From positions 1-5,866 of the forward strand of contig DMFR01000117.1 in assembly GCA_003450125.1 (NCBI GenBank): a DNA stretch of 5,866 nt, in the 5' to 3' direction. Source of the stretch: Prolixibacteraceae bacterium (GTDB taxonomy: Bacteria; Bacteroidota; Bacteroidia; Bacteroidales; Prolixibacteraceae). The notes under the pieces are model-generated. The model ran no database searches. It worked only from the letters and a program-made list of their open reading frames with translations, and was not told where the DNA came from. Below, piece after piece: positions 5,734-5,866 of the stretch (position 1 is its first letter; each line of letters starts with the position of its first letter). A program made the position numbers and the translations under genes.

Positions 5734-5866
5734 GGCCAGCGGGATTAATTCGTTTGTACAAAAAGAAACATTTCAGGGCATTGATACACAACAAAAACGA
5801 CCAATGGCTGAATTCTGCCGATAAACCAACTGTCAGGCGGTCTAAGTAATAGAAACTAAATAATGT
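5734..5866 (-). other. Upstream leader of the isoprenoid synthase-like gene
   Basis: This 133-bp stretch precedes the ATG at 5733 and runs to the window edge. On the minus strand it contains no exact TAnnTTTG box, no Shine-Dalgarno and no convincing hairpin. The promoter is either non-consensus or lies beyond the window. No coding sequence is evident on either strand. Confidence 0.4.

Overview
The window looks like chromosomal DNA of a member of the Bacteroidota, probably class Bacteroidia. The evidence is that genes lack Shine-Dalgarno sequences, two genes have an exact Bacteroidota-type -7 promoter box (TAnnTTTG) upstream, the secreted glycosidase has the typical 'AQ' signal-peptide end, and AT-rich short intergenic repeats of a kind familiar from that phylum are present. 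Placement below class level is not possible from the sequence alone. No rRNA, tRNA, CRISPR array, transposase or phage gene is visible.

Layout: (1) 113-640, plus strand, a small HEAT-repeat-like protein of unknown role. (2) 773-1939, plus strand, a stand-alone THUMP-domain 23S rRNA guanine-N2 methyltransferase of the RlmL/YpsC type, starting at TTG. (3) 1940-2100, a convergent gap with a strong hairpin terminator usable from both sides. (4) 2101-3645, minus strand, a secreted GH51 alpha-L-arabinofuranosidase with both catalytic glutamates. (5) 3646-4476, an 831-base gene-free stretch holding a 65-bp-arm, almost perfect inverted repeat, a short tandem repeat block and a weaker terminator-like hairpin. 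(6) 4477-5733, minus strand, a divergent class I isoprenoid synthase-fold protein with two Asp-rich motifs. (7) 5734-5866, its upstream leader.

The four genes show no shared pathway: an unknown scaffold-type protein, an rRNA modification enzyme, a plant-polysaccharide debranching enzyme and a probable terpenoid enzyme. The first two are co-directional but 132 bp apart; the arabinofuranosidase is not flanked by SusC/SusD or other polysaccharide-utilisation genes inside the window. The most unusual object is the long hairpin at 3919-4056. Its two arm differences are both G-T pairs that stay paired as G-U in plus-strand RNA, and it carries eight GTAC tetranucleotides spaced 11-12 bp within each arm. 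It could be a structured RNA, a protein-binding array or a miniature mobile element; the sequence alone does not decide between these. The isoprenoid-synthase-like protein is the second item of interest, because its product cannot be predicted.
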